From: DATKQD01 sp050695655
GTDB lineage: Bacteria; Chloroflexota; JAJPGV01
Assembly (NCBI GenBank): GCA_050695655.1
Contig: JBOGTU010000119.1
Span: forward strand, 1-13,068
Length of the DNA stretch: 13,068 nucleotides
Reading direction: 5' to 3'
This document shows, in pieces, positions 1 through 5,651 of the stretch (its first letter is position 1; every line of letters starts with the position of its first letter). The notes under the pieces were generated by a model. The model was not told the origin of the DNA and did no database searches. It saw only the letters and a list, made by a program, of their open reading frames with translations. The position numbers and the translations under genes are program-made.

Positions 1-284
1 TCTCTGGTGACCAGCGCAACATCGGGCGCGCGGAGCTGCTGGTGCTGCTCACCCACCATGAAGCCGGCCTGCCCATCCAGGAGTTCGGCGCCAATGCTTT
101 TGGCAAAGGGCGCGATGGTCAGCATGATCTGAACGCACGTCCGGCCGTGGTAGTTAAAGGTCGGTGACAACCACAGGATCTCCCCATCCACCAGCTCAAA
201 CTGCGCATCGGGATCGATCTCGCCATCGCGCAGCATGCGGTCGATGTCGGCCACACTGAGCCGCGCTTTCACGCCCACCGGCAT
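1..284 (-). CDS. Uma2-family (DUF820) putative endonuclease, N-terminal part
   Basis: The gene runs off the left edge, so only about the first 94 residues are visible, from an ATG at 284. The protein begins MPVGVKARLSVADIDRML and contains FELVDGEILWLSP, then a His after the strand (FNYHG), and later LRAPDVALVTR. This is the usual layout of the Uma2/DUF820 fold, a PD-(D/E)XK-like domain: an ELVDGE strand, a conserved His, then a PDVA strand carrying the acidic residue. The family is common and often multicopy in Chloroflexota, Cyanobacteria and similar genomes. Its cellular role is not established. An in-frame GTG two codons upstream (290) is an alternative start. A CATACT hexamer lies 6 bases before the ATG, so a leaderless mRNA is possible. 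The C-terminal catalytic part is outside the window, so activity cannot be judged. Confidence 0.75.
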   Translation of the reverse strand, partial: MPVGVKARLSVADIDRMLRDGEIDPDAQFELVDGEILWLSPTFNYHGRTCVQIMLTIAPFAKSIGAELLDGQAGFMVGEQHQQLRAPDVALVTR

Positions 285-314
285 GGCCACAGTATGCCAT
301 CCGCTGGCCAGTTT

Positions 315-346
315 CCTCTCCCGACTGGGAGAGGCGAAGGTGAGGG
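315..346 (-). repeat. Dispersed hairpin repeat, copy 1 (inverted relative to copy 2)
   Basis: CCTCTCCC and GGGAGAGG arms (8 bp, perfect) enclose a GACT loop at 315-334, followed by a GGTGAGGG tail to 346. Read on the minus strand it is CCCTCACC, a short spacer, then CCTCTCCC-AGTC-GGGAGAGG, the same order as copies 2 and 3. It lies just upstream of the Uma2-family gene. It looks like a REP-type or other non-coding dispersed palindrome. Function is unknown. Confidence 0.8.
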
Positions 347-406
347 CCGAACTCTCTACCCAATCAGCCAACTCCGCATCCGTCAGGTCACTGCTGGCTG
401 GGAACG

Positions 407-438
407 CCCTCACCCTTCCCTCTCCCAGTCGGGAGAGG
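407..438 (+). repeat. Dispersed hairpin repeat, copy 2
   Basis: CCCTCACCC at 407-415 is followed by the palindrome CCTCTCCC-AGTC-GGGAGAGG at 419-438. With copy 1 it forms an inverted pair enclosing about 60 bases of unrecognised sequence. This arrangement resembles the paired REP units of bacterial interspersed mosaic elements. No coding capacity is supported. Confidence 0.8.
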
Positions 439-664
439 AAGTCCGGGTTAGCCCTCCAACTATGCGTAGACATGTACTTTCGCCTCCCCACGCCATTGCC
501 TTGGACAATCGATCAGCTTGCGGCGCCGCCCCGCCGTGTGACTGGTTTCCTCGTCGTGCTGCTGGCGCCGCGCCGATCAACGCCCAGCCGCCCAAGCCGG
601 CTAAGGCCGGCTCTCGATCGCTGAGTGGACGTGCCGTTGCGCAGCGGAGTAAGCTGAGGCAGCA
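439..664. other. Intergenic region upstream of the toxin-antitoxin operon, with one hairpin
   Basis: About 225 bases without a supported gene. The reading frames that cross it have no recognisable motif and are antisense or low-complexity. The one clear structure is a perfect 7-bp hairpin at 595-612 (AGCCGGC, loop TAAG, GCCGGCT), about 50 bases before the antitoxin start. It could be an operator or a processing site for the TA operon, but this is only position-based inference. A GAGG at 656-659 is the antitoxin ribosome-binding site. Confidence 0.5.
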
Positions 665-916
665 ATGACCACCAAAGAACGCCTGCATCAGCTGGTTGAC
701 CGCCTTCCCAAACAGAGGCTCGATGATGCGGAATCCATCCTCGAGGCCCTCGAGGTGCACAACGGCGATCCGTTAGCCCGAAAGCTAGTGACCGCTCCGC
801 TCGACGACGAGCTTGAGAGCGAAGAAGAGCGGCGCGCCGTCGCTCAGGCCCGCGACGCGCTTGCTCAGGGAGAGATCGTCAAGGACGAGCAGCTGGACCG
901 CGAACTTGGTTGGTGA
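665..916 (+). CDS. Type II antitoxin, RelB-like, of a RelE/ParE-type pair
   Basis: An 83-residue acidic protein that should bind and neutralise the toxin encoded next and repress their shared promoter. It starts MTTKERLHQLVDRLPKQRL, a helical N-terminus typical of small antitoxins paired with plasmid-stabilisation toxins. The C-terminal half is rich in Asp and Glu (DDELESEEER, then GEIVKDEQLDRELGW), as expected for the toxin-wrapping arm. The start is fixed by GAGG at 656-659, five bases before the ATG. The stop TGA (914-916) sits inside the toxin start region, so translation is coupled. The exact antitoxin subfamily is not recognised with certainty. Confidence 0.8.
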   Translation: MTTKERLHQLVDRLPKQRLDDAESILEALEVHNGDPLARKLVTAPLDDELESEEERRAVAQARDALAQGEIVKDEQLDRELGW

Positions 917-1173
917 GCTGGACCGTTGTCTGGACTCGTCCTGCTGTTGATGACCTTCGCCGGCTGGACCGCTCAGCTGCCGAGCGAGTTCGGCGCGCGG
1001 TCCGTCGTCTGGCTGAAGAGCATTCCGGAGACGTGACTCGACTGCAGGGCGTGGTCCCACCCGAGTGGCGGCTACGCGTTGGGGACTGGCGAGTTCGTTT
1101 TGGATACGATTTTGAAGCTCAGACTATCCAGATTCTCCGAGTGAGGCATCGGCGGGAGGCATATCGCGGGTAA
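913..1173 (+). CDS. RelE/ParE-family toxin
   Basis: A small basic protein of about 86 residues, the toxin of the pair. RelE members cleave mRNA at the ribosome, while ParE members poison gyrase; the sequence does not separate them firmly. The pattern is typical: a first strand WTVVWTRPAVDDLRRL, an Arg-rich helix (SAAERVRRAVRRLAEE), a central segment PPEWRLRVGDWRVRFGYD, and a last strand QILRVRHRREAYRG. The clustered Arg residues and terminal HRREAYR resemble RelE-type active sites. The GTG at 913 overlaps the antitoxin stop as GTGA and is preferred; a TTG one codon upstream (910) also lies in frame. No frameshift or lost motif is visible, so the module looks functional. Confidence 0.85.
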   Translation: MSWTVVWTRPAVDDLRRLDRSAAERVRRAVRRLAEEHSGDVTRLQGVVPPEWRLRVGDWRVRFGYDFEAQTIQILRVRHRREAYRG

Positions 1174-1277
1174 GGGAGGCGACTGCGAGATGCCTCATGG
1201 GCGGCGGACGGACAGCGTGCCAAGTCCGCCAGCAGCGATGCACATCTTTGCATACCTGCCAAGCGTCTTGAGCGCAG

Positions 1278-1409
1278 ATGTTGACGGACGAGTCGAGCGT
1301 AGCGTCCGCCTGCTACGCAAAATGTGAACCGCGCCCAGGTGCCTTGGCGCCGTTTGACGAAGAGTTTCCGCCCATCCCCGATCCGCATCCGGAACCCCTT
1401 GAGCTGTGA
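1278..1409 (+). pseudogene. Remnant of a VapB-type antitoxin (C-terminal end)
   Basis: An open frame with no good start ends APFDEEFPPIPDPHPEPLEL followed by TGA (1407-1409), which overlaps the vapC ATG by one base. A proline- and acid-rich tail directly joined to a VapC start is what an antitoxin C-terminus looks like. Upstream the frame is short: an ATG at 1278 would give 43 residues, and the first half (Cys-rich, not antitoxin-like) has a stop at 1269. The DNA-binding domain therefore seems lost. The stretch 1174-1277 between it and the intact toxin gene holds no gene, only a 7-bp inverted repeat (1203-1209 with 1224-1230). Antitoxin identity is inferred mainly from position. Confidence 0.5.
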
Positions 1410-1750
1410 TGCGCTACCTGCTCGACACCAACATCGTGTCTGATCTCGTCCGCCACCCGCTGGGCCGCATCGCGGAGCGCATCCGCAAAGTCGGCGAGGC
1501 GCAGGTCTGCAGCGGCATCATCGTCGCCGCCGAATTGCGCTAGGGAGCAGCAAAGAAAGGGTCGCCGCGCCTCACAGCGCAGCTCGAAACCGTGCTCGGC
1601 GCGCTCGATGTGCTCCCTTTCGAGGCACCCGCCGATGCCACCTATGGGGCCCACTCCGCCCGCGACTGCTCAGCGCGAAGACGCCTGCGGATGGTAGCCG
1701 ATCCCGTCCGCTGCACCACGCCTTCGATTATCAGTCCCTCACTGGCCACA
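1409..1750 (+). pseudogene. vapC: Broken VapC (PIN-domain) toxin
   Basis: The frame begins MRYLLDTNIVSDLVRHPLGR, the classic VapC start with the first catalytic Asp (D6), and continues to IIVAAELR with the second acid (E42). Codon 45 is TAG (1541-1543), where VapC proteins usually have Tyr (AAELRYG). After the stop the same frame continues as recognisable VapC: GAAKKGSPRLTAQLETVLGA, then LDVLPFEAPADATYG up to about 1648. From there the family's LRxxL...GTPIG...DLLIAAHA segment is not in this frame. A +2 shifted frame gives PLRPRLLSAKTPADG, a plausible decayed match. A nonsense codon plus frameshift means no active RNase is expected. The end coordinate is approximate, since homology fades into repeat copy 3. 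Confidence 0.8.
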
Positions 1751-1769
1751 CCCTGGTGCCTGGTCTGGA

Positions 1770-1800
1770 CCCTCACCTCGCCTCTCCCAGCCGGGAGAGG
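1770..1800 (+). repeat. Dispersed hairpin repeat, copy 3
   Basis: CCCTCACC at 1770-1777 is followed by CCTCTCCC-AGCC-GGGAGAGG at 1781-1800, in the same orientation as copy 2 and with one base changed in the loop. It lies between the broken vapC and the end of the aminotransferase gene. It could stabilise or end the minus-strand operon transcript, but no T-run follows it. Confidence 0.8.
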
Positions 1801-1856
1801 AGCACGCTGATCGCGGCCATGCAGTTTCAGCGCTTTTGGCCTTGCGGCCCCTCCAC

Positions 1857-3050
1857 CTACTCGGCGCCGCCGGCGGCGAGCGCGGCGGCGGTGGGTGCGA
1901 CGGAGAGGTGATTGACAAAGCGCCGCATGCGGGCCAGCGCTTCCTCGATCTCGGCGTAGGCGGTGGCGTAGCACAGGCGCACGTAGCCCTCGCCCTGGTC
2001 GCCGAAGGCGCTGCCGGGAATGACCGCGACCTTGGCCTCGTCCAGCAGGCGCGTGGAGAACTCTTCGGATGACAGGCCGGTGGCGGCAATGGAGGGGAAG
2101 GCGTAAAAGGCGCCGCGCGGTTCTACGCAGGCCAGGCCCATGTCGTTCAGGCCGGCCACCAGGCGGCGGCGGCGGCGGTCGTACTCGGCCACCATGTGCT
2201 GCACGTCCGGCTCGCCGTGCTCCAGCGCCTCGATGCCCGCCCACTGGGCGGCGGTAGGCGTGCTCATGATGACGTACTGGTGGATCTTCATCATGGCTTC
2301 GATGATCTCGGCCGGCGCACAGGCGTAGCCCAGGCGCCAGCCGGTCATGGCGTAGGCCTTGGAGAAGCCGTTCACCAGGATCGTGCGCTCCCGGGCGCCC
2401 TTCAGCGCCGGGATGCACACGTGGGCCTGGCCGTACACCAGCCGGTGGTAGATCTCGTCCGAAATGATCAGCAGGTCGTGCTCCACGGCCAGGTCCACGA
2501 TCCGCTGCGCCTCTCGCGGGTCCAGCACGGCGCCCGTGGGGTTGTTGGGGAAGCCCAGGATCATGGCGCGGGTGGCTGGTGTGACGGCCTCAGCCACATC
2601 GGCGGCGGCCAGGCCAAAATCGTTGCGCGCGTAGGTGGGCACCGGCTGAATCACCGCGCCGGCAAACGCCACGCAGGCCGCGTAGGACACGTAGCCCGGC
2701 TCCGGCAGCAGCACCCCATCGCCATGCTCCACGATGGCGCGCACGCCTACGTCTATCGCTTCGCTGGCGCCCACGGTGACGAGGATCTCCGTTTCCGGGT
2801 CGTAGTGCACGCCGTAGCGCACTTCCAGGTCACGGCTGATGTGCTGACGCAGCTCCAGCAGGCCGTAATTCGAGGTGTAGTGGGTGAGGCCGCGTTCGAT
2901 GGAGTCGATCGCCGCCGCGCGCACGCCCCGCGGCGTCACAAAGTCCGGCTCGCCGATGCCCAGCGAGATGACGTCCGCCGGCACGTCGAAGAACTTGCGG
3001 ATGCCCGAGGGCCGCACACGGTTGACGATCGATGAGGTGAGGGGCCTCAC
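1857..3050 (-). CDS. PLP-dependent aminotransferase, class I/II (aspartate aminotransferase-like)
   Basis: A 397-residue fold-type I transaminase, probably cytosolic, moving an amino group between an amino acid and a 2-oxo acid. Visible landmarks are VISLGIGEPDF near residue 30, the Tyr loop HYTSNYGLLELR (58-68), PNNPTG (168-173, Asn binding PLP), ISDEIYHRLVYG with Asp198 and Tyr201, and FSKAYAMTGWRLGY with the Schiff-base Lys231 and Arg239. Arg358 in YVRLCYA should bind the substrate carboxylate. This is the AspAT class Ib pattern; substrate could be Asp, aromatic or Ala type. The start chosen is GTG at 3050, whose GTGA overlaps the gatA stop; the longer open frame to 3269 is just antisense-free read-up through gatA. 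It is the last gene of the gat operon. Confidence 0.9.
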   Translation of the reverse strand: MRPLTSSIVNRVRPSGIRKFFDVPADVISLGIGEPDFVTPRGVRAAAIDSIERGLTHYTSNYGLLELRQHISRDLEVRYGVHYDPETEILVTVGASEAIDVGVRAIVEHGDGVLLPEPGYVSYAACVAFAGAVIQPVPTYARNDFGLAAADVAEAVTPATRAMILGFPNNPTGAVLDPREAQRIVDLAVEHDLLIISDEIYHRLVYGQAHVCIPALKGARERTILVNGFSKAYAMTGWRLGYACAPAEIIEAMMKIHQYVIMSTPTAAQWAGIEALEHGEPDVQHMVAEYDRRRRRLVAGLNDMGLACVEPRGAFYAFPSIAATGLSSEEFSTRLLDEAKVAVIPGSAFGDQGEGYVRLCYATAYAEIEEALARMRRFVNHLSVAPTAAALAAGGAE

Positions 3051-4543
3051 GAGAGGAGTCGCCCGTCCGGAACGGCCGGCTCGGCCGAATCCAACGAGGG
3101 CTGCTGCTTGTGAAAGGGCGTGCTCTGCTCGTAAGCATGGGCTGCGCGCAAAATGCCTGCCTCGTCCCAGGCGCGCCCGATGATCTGCAAACCCACCGGC
3201 AGGCCATCCGAAAAGCCGCACGGCAGCGACAGCGCGGGCAAGCCAGCCATGTTCACGGGAATGGTGCACACATCGGCCAGATACATCGCCAGCGGATCGT
3301 TCAAGCGCTCGCCCAGCCGAAACGCAACCGTGGGCGAGGTGGGCGCGGCCAGCACATCCACCCGCTGGAACACGTCATCAAACTCGCGCTTGATCATGGT
3401 GCGCACCTTCTGCGCCTTCAGGTAGTAGGCGTCGTAATAGCCGGAGCTGAGCACGTAGGTCCCCAGCATGATGCGCCGCTTCACTTCGGGCCCAAAGCCC
3501 GCCTCCCGCGTGGCGGCAATCTGGGTCCACACGTCCCCCGCCGGCTCCGAGAGGCCGTAGCGCACACCATCGTAGCGGGCCAGGTTGGCCGACGCCTCGG
3601 CCGGCGCGATGATGTAATACGTATCCAGCGCGTACTCCGTGGAGGGCAGCGAGCAGTCCACGATCTCCGCGCCAAGGCTGGCCAGCTGGCTGATGGCGGC
3701 CCGCGCCAGCGCTTCCACGCCCGGCTCCATGCCCTGCGCGAAGTACTCCCGCGGCACACCCACGCGCAGGCCGCGCACGCCCTGCTCCAGGCCGGCCTCG
3801 AAATCGGGCACCGGCTGGCTGGCCGAGGTGGAGTCGCACGCGTCGGCCCCCGAGATGGCGCCCAGCACGATGGCGCAGTCGCGCACGTCACGCGTGAAGG
3901 GGCCGATCTGATCGAGCGACGAGGCGAAGGCCACCAGCCCAAAGCGAGACACCCGCCCGTAGGTCGGCTTCAGCCCCACCACGCCGCACAGCGCGGCCGG
4001 CTGGCGAATGGAGCCGCCGGTATCCGTCCCCAGCGCGTACACGCACTCCCCGGCCGATACCGCCGCGGCTGATCCGCCGCTGCTGCCACCCGGCACTGTG
4101 GCCAGGTTCCAGGGGTTGTGCGTGGCGAAGAAGCCGGAGTTCTCGGTCGAAGAGCCCATGGCGAATTCATCACAGTTGGTTTTGCCCGCGAACACCGCCC
4201 CGGCCTGGCGCAAGCGGGCCACCACGGTGCCATCGGCTGGCGGCACGAAGTGCTCCAGCACGCGTGAAGAGCAGGTGGTGCGCACGCCTCGCGTCACCAG
4301 CACATCCTTCAGCGCCACCGGAATGCCCAGCAGCGGCGAGGAGGCATCGCCCGCCGCGAGCCGCTCATCGGCGGCGCGGGCCTGCTCCAGCGCCAGCTCC
4401 GCCGTGGGCGTCACGAAGGCGCGCACCCGGCCATCCACCGCGTCCAGACGCTCCAGCACGGCCCGCGTCAGCTCCACCGAGCTGATGTCGCGCGAGCGCA
4501 GCCGCTGGGCGGCTTCGTGAATGGTGAGCGAGGAGAGGCTCAC
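3047..4543 (-). CDS. gatA: Glutamyl/aspartyl-tRNA amidotransferase subunit A
   Basis: The glutaminase/amidase subunit of GatCAB, 498 residues and full length. It frees ammonia from glutamine and channels it to GatB, which converts Glu-tRNA(Gln) and/or Asp-tRNA(Asn) to the amide form. The amidase signature is intact: Lys79 in GIPVALKD, Ser154 in PGGSSGGSAAAV (the cis-Ser), and nucleophile Ser178 in GTDTGGSIRQPA. These match the Ser-cisSer-Lys triad numbering known for GatA. The GTG start overlaps the gatC stop (GTGA), and its own stop overlaps the aminotransferase start in the same way, so all three genes should be translationally coupled. gatB is not in the window, as often happens outside Firmicutes. 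Confidence 0.97.
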   Translation of the reverse strand: MSLSSLTIHEAAQRLRSRDISSVELTRAVLERLDAVDGRVRAFVTPTAELALEQARAADERLAAGDASSPLLGIPVALKDVLVTRGVRTTCSSRVLEHFVPPADGTVVARLRQAGAVFAGKTNCDEFAMGSSTENSGFFATHNPWNLATVPGGSSGGSAAAVSAGECVYALGTDTGGSIRQPAALCGVVGLKPTYGRVSRFGLVAFASSLDQIGPFTRDVRDCAIVLGAISGADACDSTSASQPVPDFEAGLEQGVRGLRVGVPREYFAQGMEPGVEALARAAISQLASLGAEIVDCSLPSTEYALDTYYIIAPAEASANLARYDGVRYGLSEPAGDVWTQIAATREAGFGPEVKRRIMLGTYVLSSGYYDAYYLKAQKVRTMIKREFDDVFQRVDVLAAPTSPTVAFRLGERLNDPLAMYLADVCTIPVNMAGLPALSLPCGFSDGLPVGLQIIGRAWDEAGILRAAHAYEQSTPFHKQQPSLDSAEPAVPDGRLLS

Positions 4544-4827
4544 TCGAGGATCGGCAGAACGCGGACGAACGGCGCCTCGACGTGGGGGGCATTGGCCAGG
4601 GCCTGCTCGGTGGTGAGGCCCGGCCGAACTTCGTCGGCTCGCAAAACGTTGGTGGCTTCCAGCACTTGCGCGGTGGGCGCGATGTCGTCCGTCGGCAGGC
4701 GGTTCAGGCGCTCCATGTGCGCCAGAATGTCACCCAGCTGCGCCGCCATGCGGGCTTTCTCCTCGTCGGACAAGCCCAGCCGCGCCAGCAGGGCGAGATG
4801 GTCCATCTCGTCCTTGGACAGGGGCAT
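4540..4827 (-). CDS. gatC: Glutamyl/aspartyl-tRNA amidotransferase subunit C
   Basis: A 95-residue small subunit that wraps around GatA and GatB and stabilises the complex. It begins MPLSKDEMDHLALLARLGLS, close to the usual GatC opening of two short helices, and ends in the typical LRADEVRPGLT...NAP segment followed by FVRVLPILE. Length is normal. It is the first gene of the gatC-gatA-aminotransferase operon. There is no Shine-Dalgarno sequence. Instead TATAAT lies 6 bases before the ATG, placing the predicted transcript start on the A of ATG (see promoter entry). Confidence 0.96.
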   Translation of the reverse strand: MPLSKDEMDHLALLARLGLSDEEKARMAAQLGDILAHMERLNRLPTDDIAPTAQVLEATNVLRADEVRPGLTTEQALANAPHVEAPFVRVLPILE

Positions 4828-4833
4828 TTACCG

Positions 4834-4839
4834 ATTATA
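4834..4839 (-). promoter_or_regulatory. -10 box of gatC promoter (predicted leaderless mRNA)
   Basis: On the minus strand a perfect TATAAT is followed by 6 bases and then the gatC ATG. The normal -10 to +1 distance puts the transcript start at 4827, the first base of the start codon. No good -35 is seen in the GC-rich DNA upstream. A 5-bp inverted repeat (ACGGG, loop TGCT, CCCGT, 4839-4852) touches the -10 and might be a regulatory site. Confidence 0.65.
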
Positions 4840-4884
4840 CGGGTGCTCCCGTGCCACCCCCGCGGCCACTGATGAACCTGTCAG

Positions 4885-4913
4885 TTGAATTTCAAGACTC
4901 GACAACGTATCAT
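4885..4913 (+). promoter_or_regulatory. tetR promoter with a palindrome over the -35 box
   Basis: TTGAAT (4885-4890), a 17-base spacer and TATCAT (4908-4913) form a good sigma-70-type promoter. The predicted start near 4920 leaves only about two bases before the tetR ATG at 4922, so the mRNA is close to leaderless. The -35 lies in a perfect odd palindrome, TTGAA-T-TTCAA (4885-4895), where a bound TetR dimer would block the promoter. The spacer also holds ACTCGACA (4897-4904), which recurs in the repeats upstream of the MFS gene. Confidence 0.6.
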
Positions 4914-4921
4914 GAGAACTG

Positions 4922-5548
4922 ATGAGTACCGGTGCGATACTGTCCGGTTCGCGAGGGCGGCTGCGCGGAAGGCTGCGGGAGGTGCGCGAGGAAGTGATTC
5001 TGGACGTGGCCGAAGAGCTGCTGCTCGCCCGCGGCTACGGCGACATGAGCATGGACGAGCTGGCCGCGCAGACCGGCATGTCCAAAGCCACCCTGTACCA
5101 CTTCTTCCCCTCCAAGTTGGAGCTGGCGGTGGGGGTTGTCTGCCGCGGCATGAACAAGTGCGCCACCATCCTGGAGGCGGCGGTGCAGGGCACCCAGCCC
5201 CTGCCGCTGGAGCAGGCGTTCCGCACCTGCCTTCGTGAGAAGGCCGCGGTAGACACCATGGATATGGGCCTGCCGCGAAGCGCGATCGTGGCGCACGAAG
5301 CCTTCCGCGAGCTGCATGATCACCTGCACGCTCTGCTGGACGAGCTGCTCGAACGCGGGCGCCGCGGCGGGGTGCTCGCGGCCTGGGTATCCACCCCGGC
5401 CTTCATCGCGATCGTGGAGGGCGTGTTCAAGTGCGGCGCCAGCTTCGACACCCTGGCGGCCGCGGCCGGCTCCTCGCGCGAGGAGCTGATCGACGGCGTC
5501 ACGCGCATCATCTTTCAGGGCATCCGCGGCCCCAACGCCCCGGCCTGA
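4922..5548 (+). CDS. TetR/AcrR-family transcriptional regulator
   Basis: A 208-residue dimeric repressor. The N-terminal DNA-binding domain is clear: a first helix about residues 22-37 (REEVILDVAEELLLARGYG), then the helix-turn-helix MSMDELAAQTGMSKATLYHF at about 42-61, followed by FPSKLELA, the usual end of the TetR HTH. The rest is a helical ligand-binding domain, too variable to name a ligand. A multidrug MFS pump gene follows 103 bases downstream on the same strand, so it most likely represses that pump, itself, or both. It is divergent from gatC with a 94-base gap. Both directions have their -10 box beside the start codon. Confidence 0.92.
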   Translation: MSTGAILSGSRGRLRGRLREVREEVILDVAEELLLARGYGDMSMDELAAQTGMSKATLYHFFPSKLELAVGVVCRGMNKCATILEAAVQGTQPLPLEQAFRTCLREKAAVDTMDMGLPRSAIVAHEAFRELHDHLHALLDELLERGRRGGVLAAWVSTPAFIAIVEGVFKCGASFDTLAAAAGSSREELIDGVTRIIFQGIRGPNAPA

Positions 5549-5599
5549 TGTTCGCGCCAGCGGCATCACCACCCGCTCTGGAATCGCTGCCGCGCACAG

Positions 5600-5638
5600 C
5601 TCGATACGCAAACTCGACACGCAATCTCGATAAGGAAG
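5600..5638 (+). repeat. Three tandem 13-base repeats upstream of the MFS gene
   Basis: Three head-to-tail units lie immediately before the MFS gene: CTCGATACGCAAA, CTCGACACGCAAT and CTCGATAAGGAAG. The core is CTCGAYAMGSAA. The first 7-8 bases of the second unit, ACTCGACA, also occur at 4897-4904 in the tetR promoter. The third unit runs into the purine-rich AAGGAAGGG that may serve as ribosome-binding site. A role as operator for the TetR protein or another regulator is inferred. Confidence 0.6.
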
Positions 5639-5651
5639 GGCTCCGAGACGA

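Noticed and set aside
1541..1543. Amber codon in vapC as a recoded (pyrrolysine or readthrough) codon
   Set aside because: The family has Tyr here, a single base from TAG, and the frame is also broken further on, so decay is the simpler explanation.
1642..2418. A 258-codon open frame on the minus strand
   Set aside because: Out-of-frame shadow of the aminotransferase gene with a very Arg-rich translation and no domain.
2196..3035. A 279-codon open frame on the plus strand
   Set aside because: Antisense to the aminotransferase, whose catalytic motifs are all intact; composition is His/Arg-rich shadow type.
3051..3269. N-terminal extension of the aminotransferase to an ATG at 3269
   Set aside because: It would overlap gatA by over 200 bases, and the added residues have no family similarity. 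The GTG at 3050 gives normal length and the same GTGA overlap seen at gatC/gatA.
5600..5638. The 13-base tandem repeats as a CRISPR array or replication iterons
   Set aside because: There are no spacers, only three units, and no cas or replication gene nearby.
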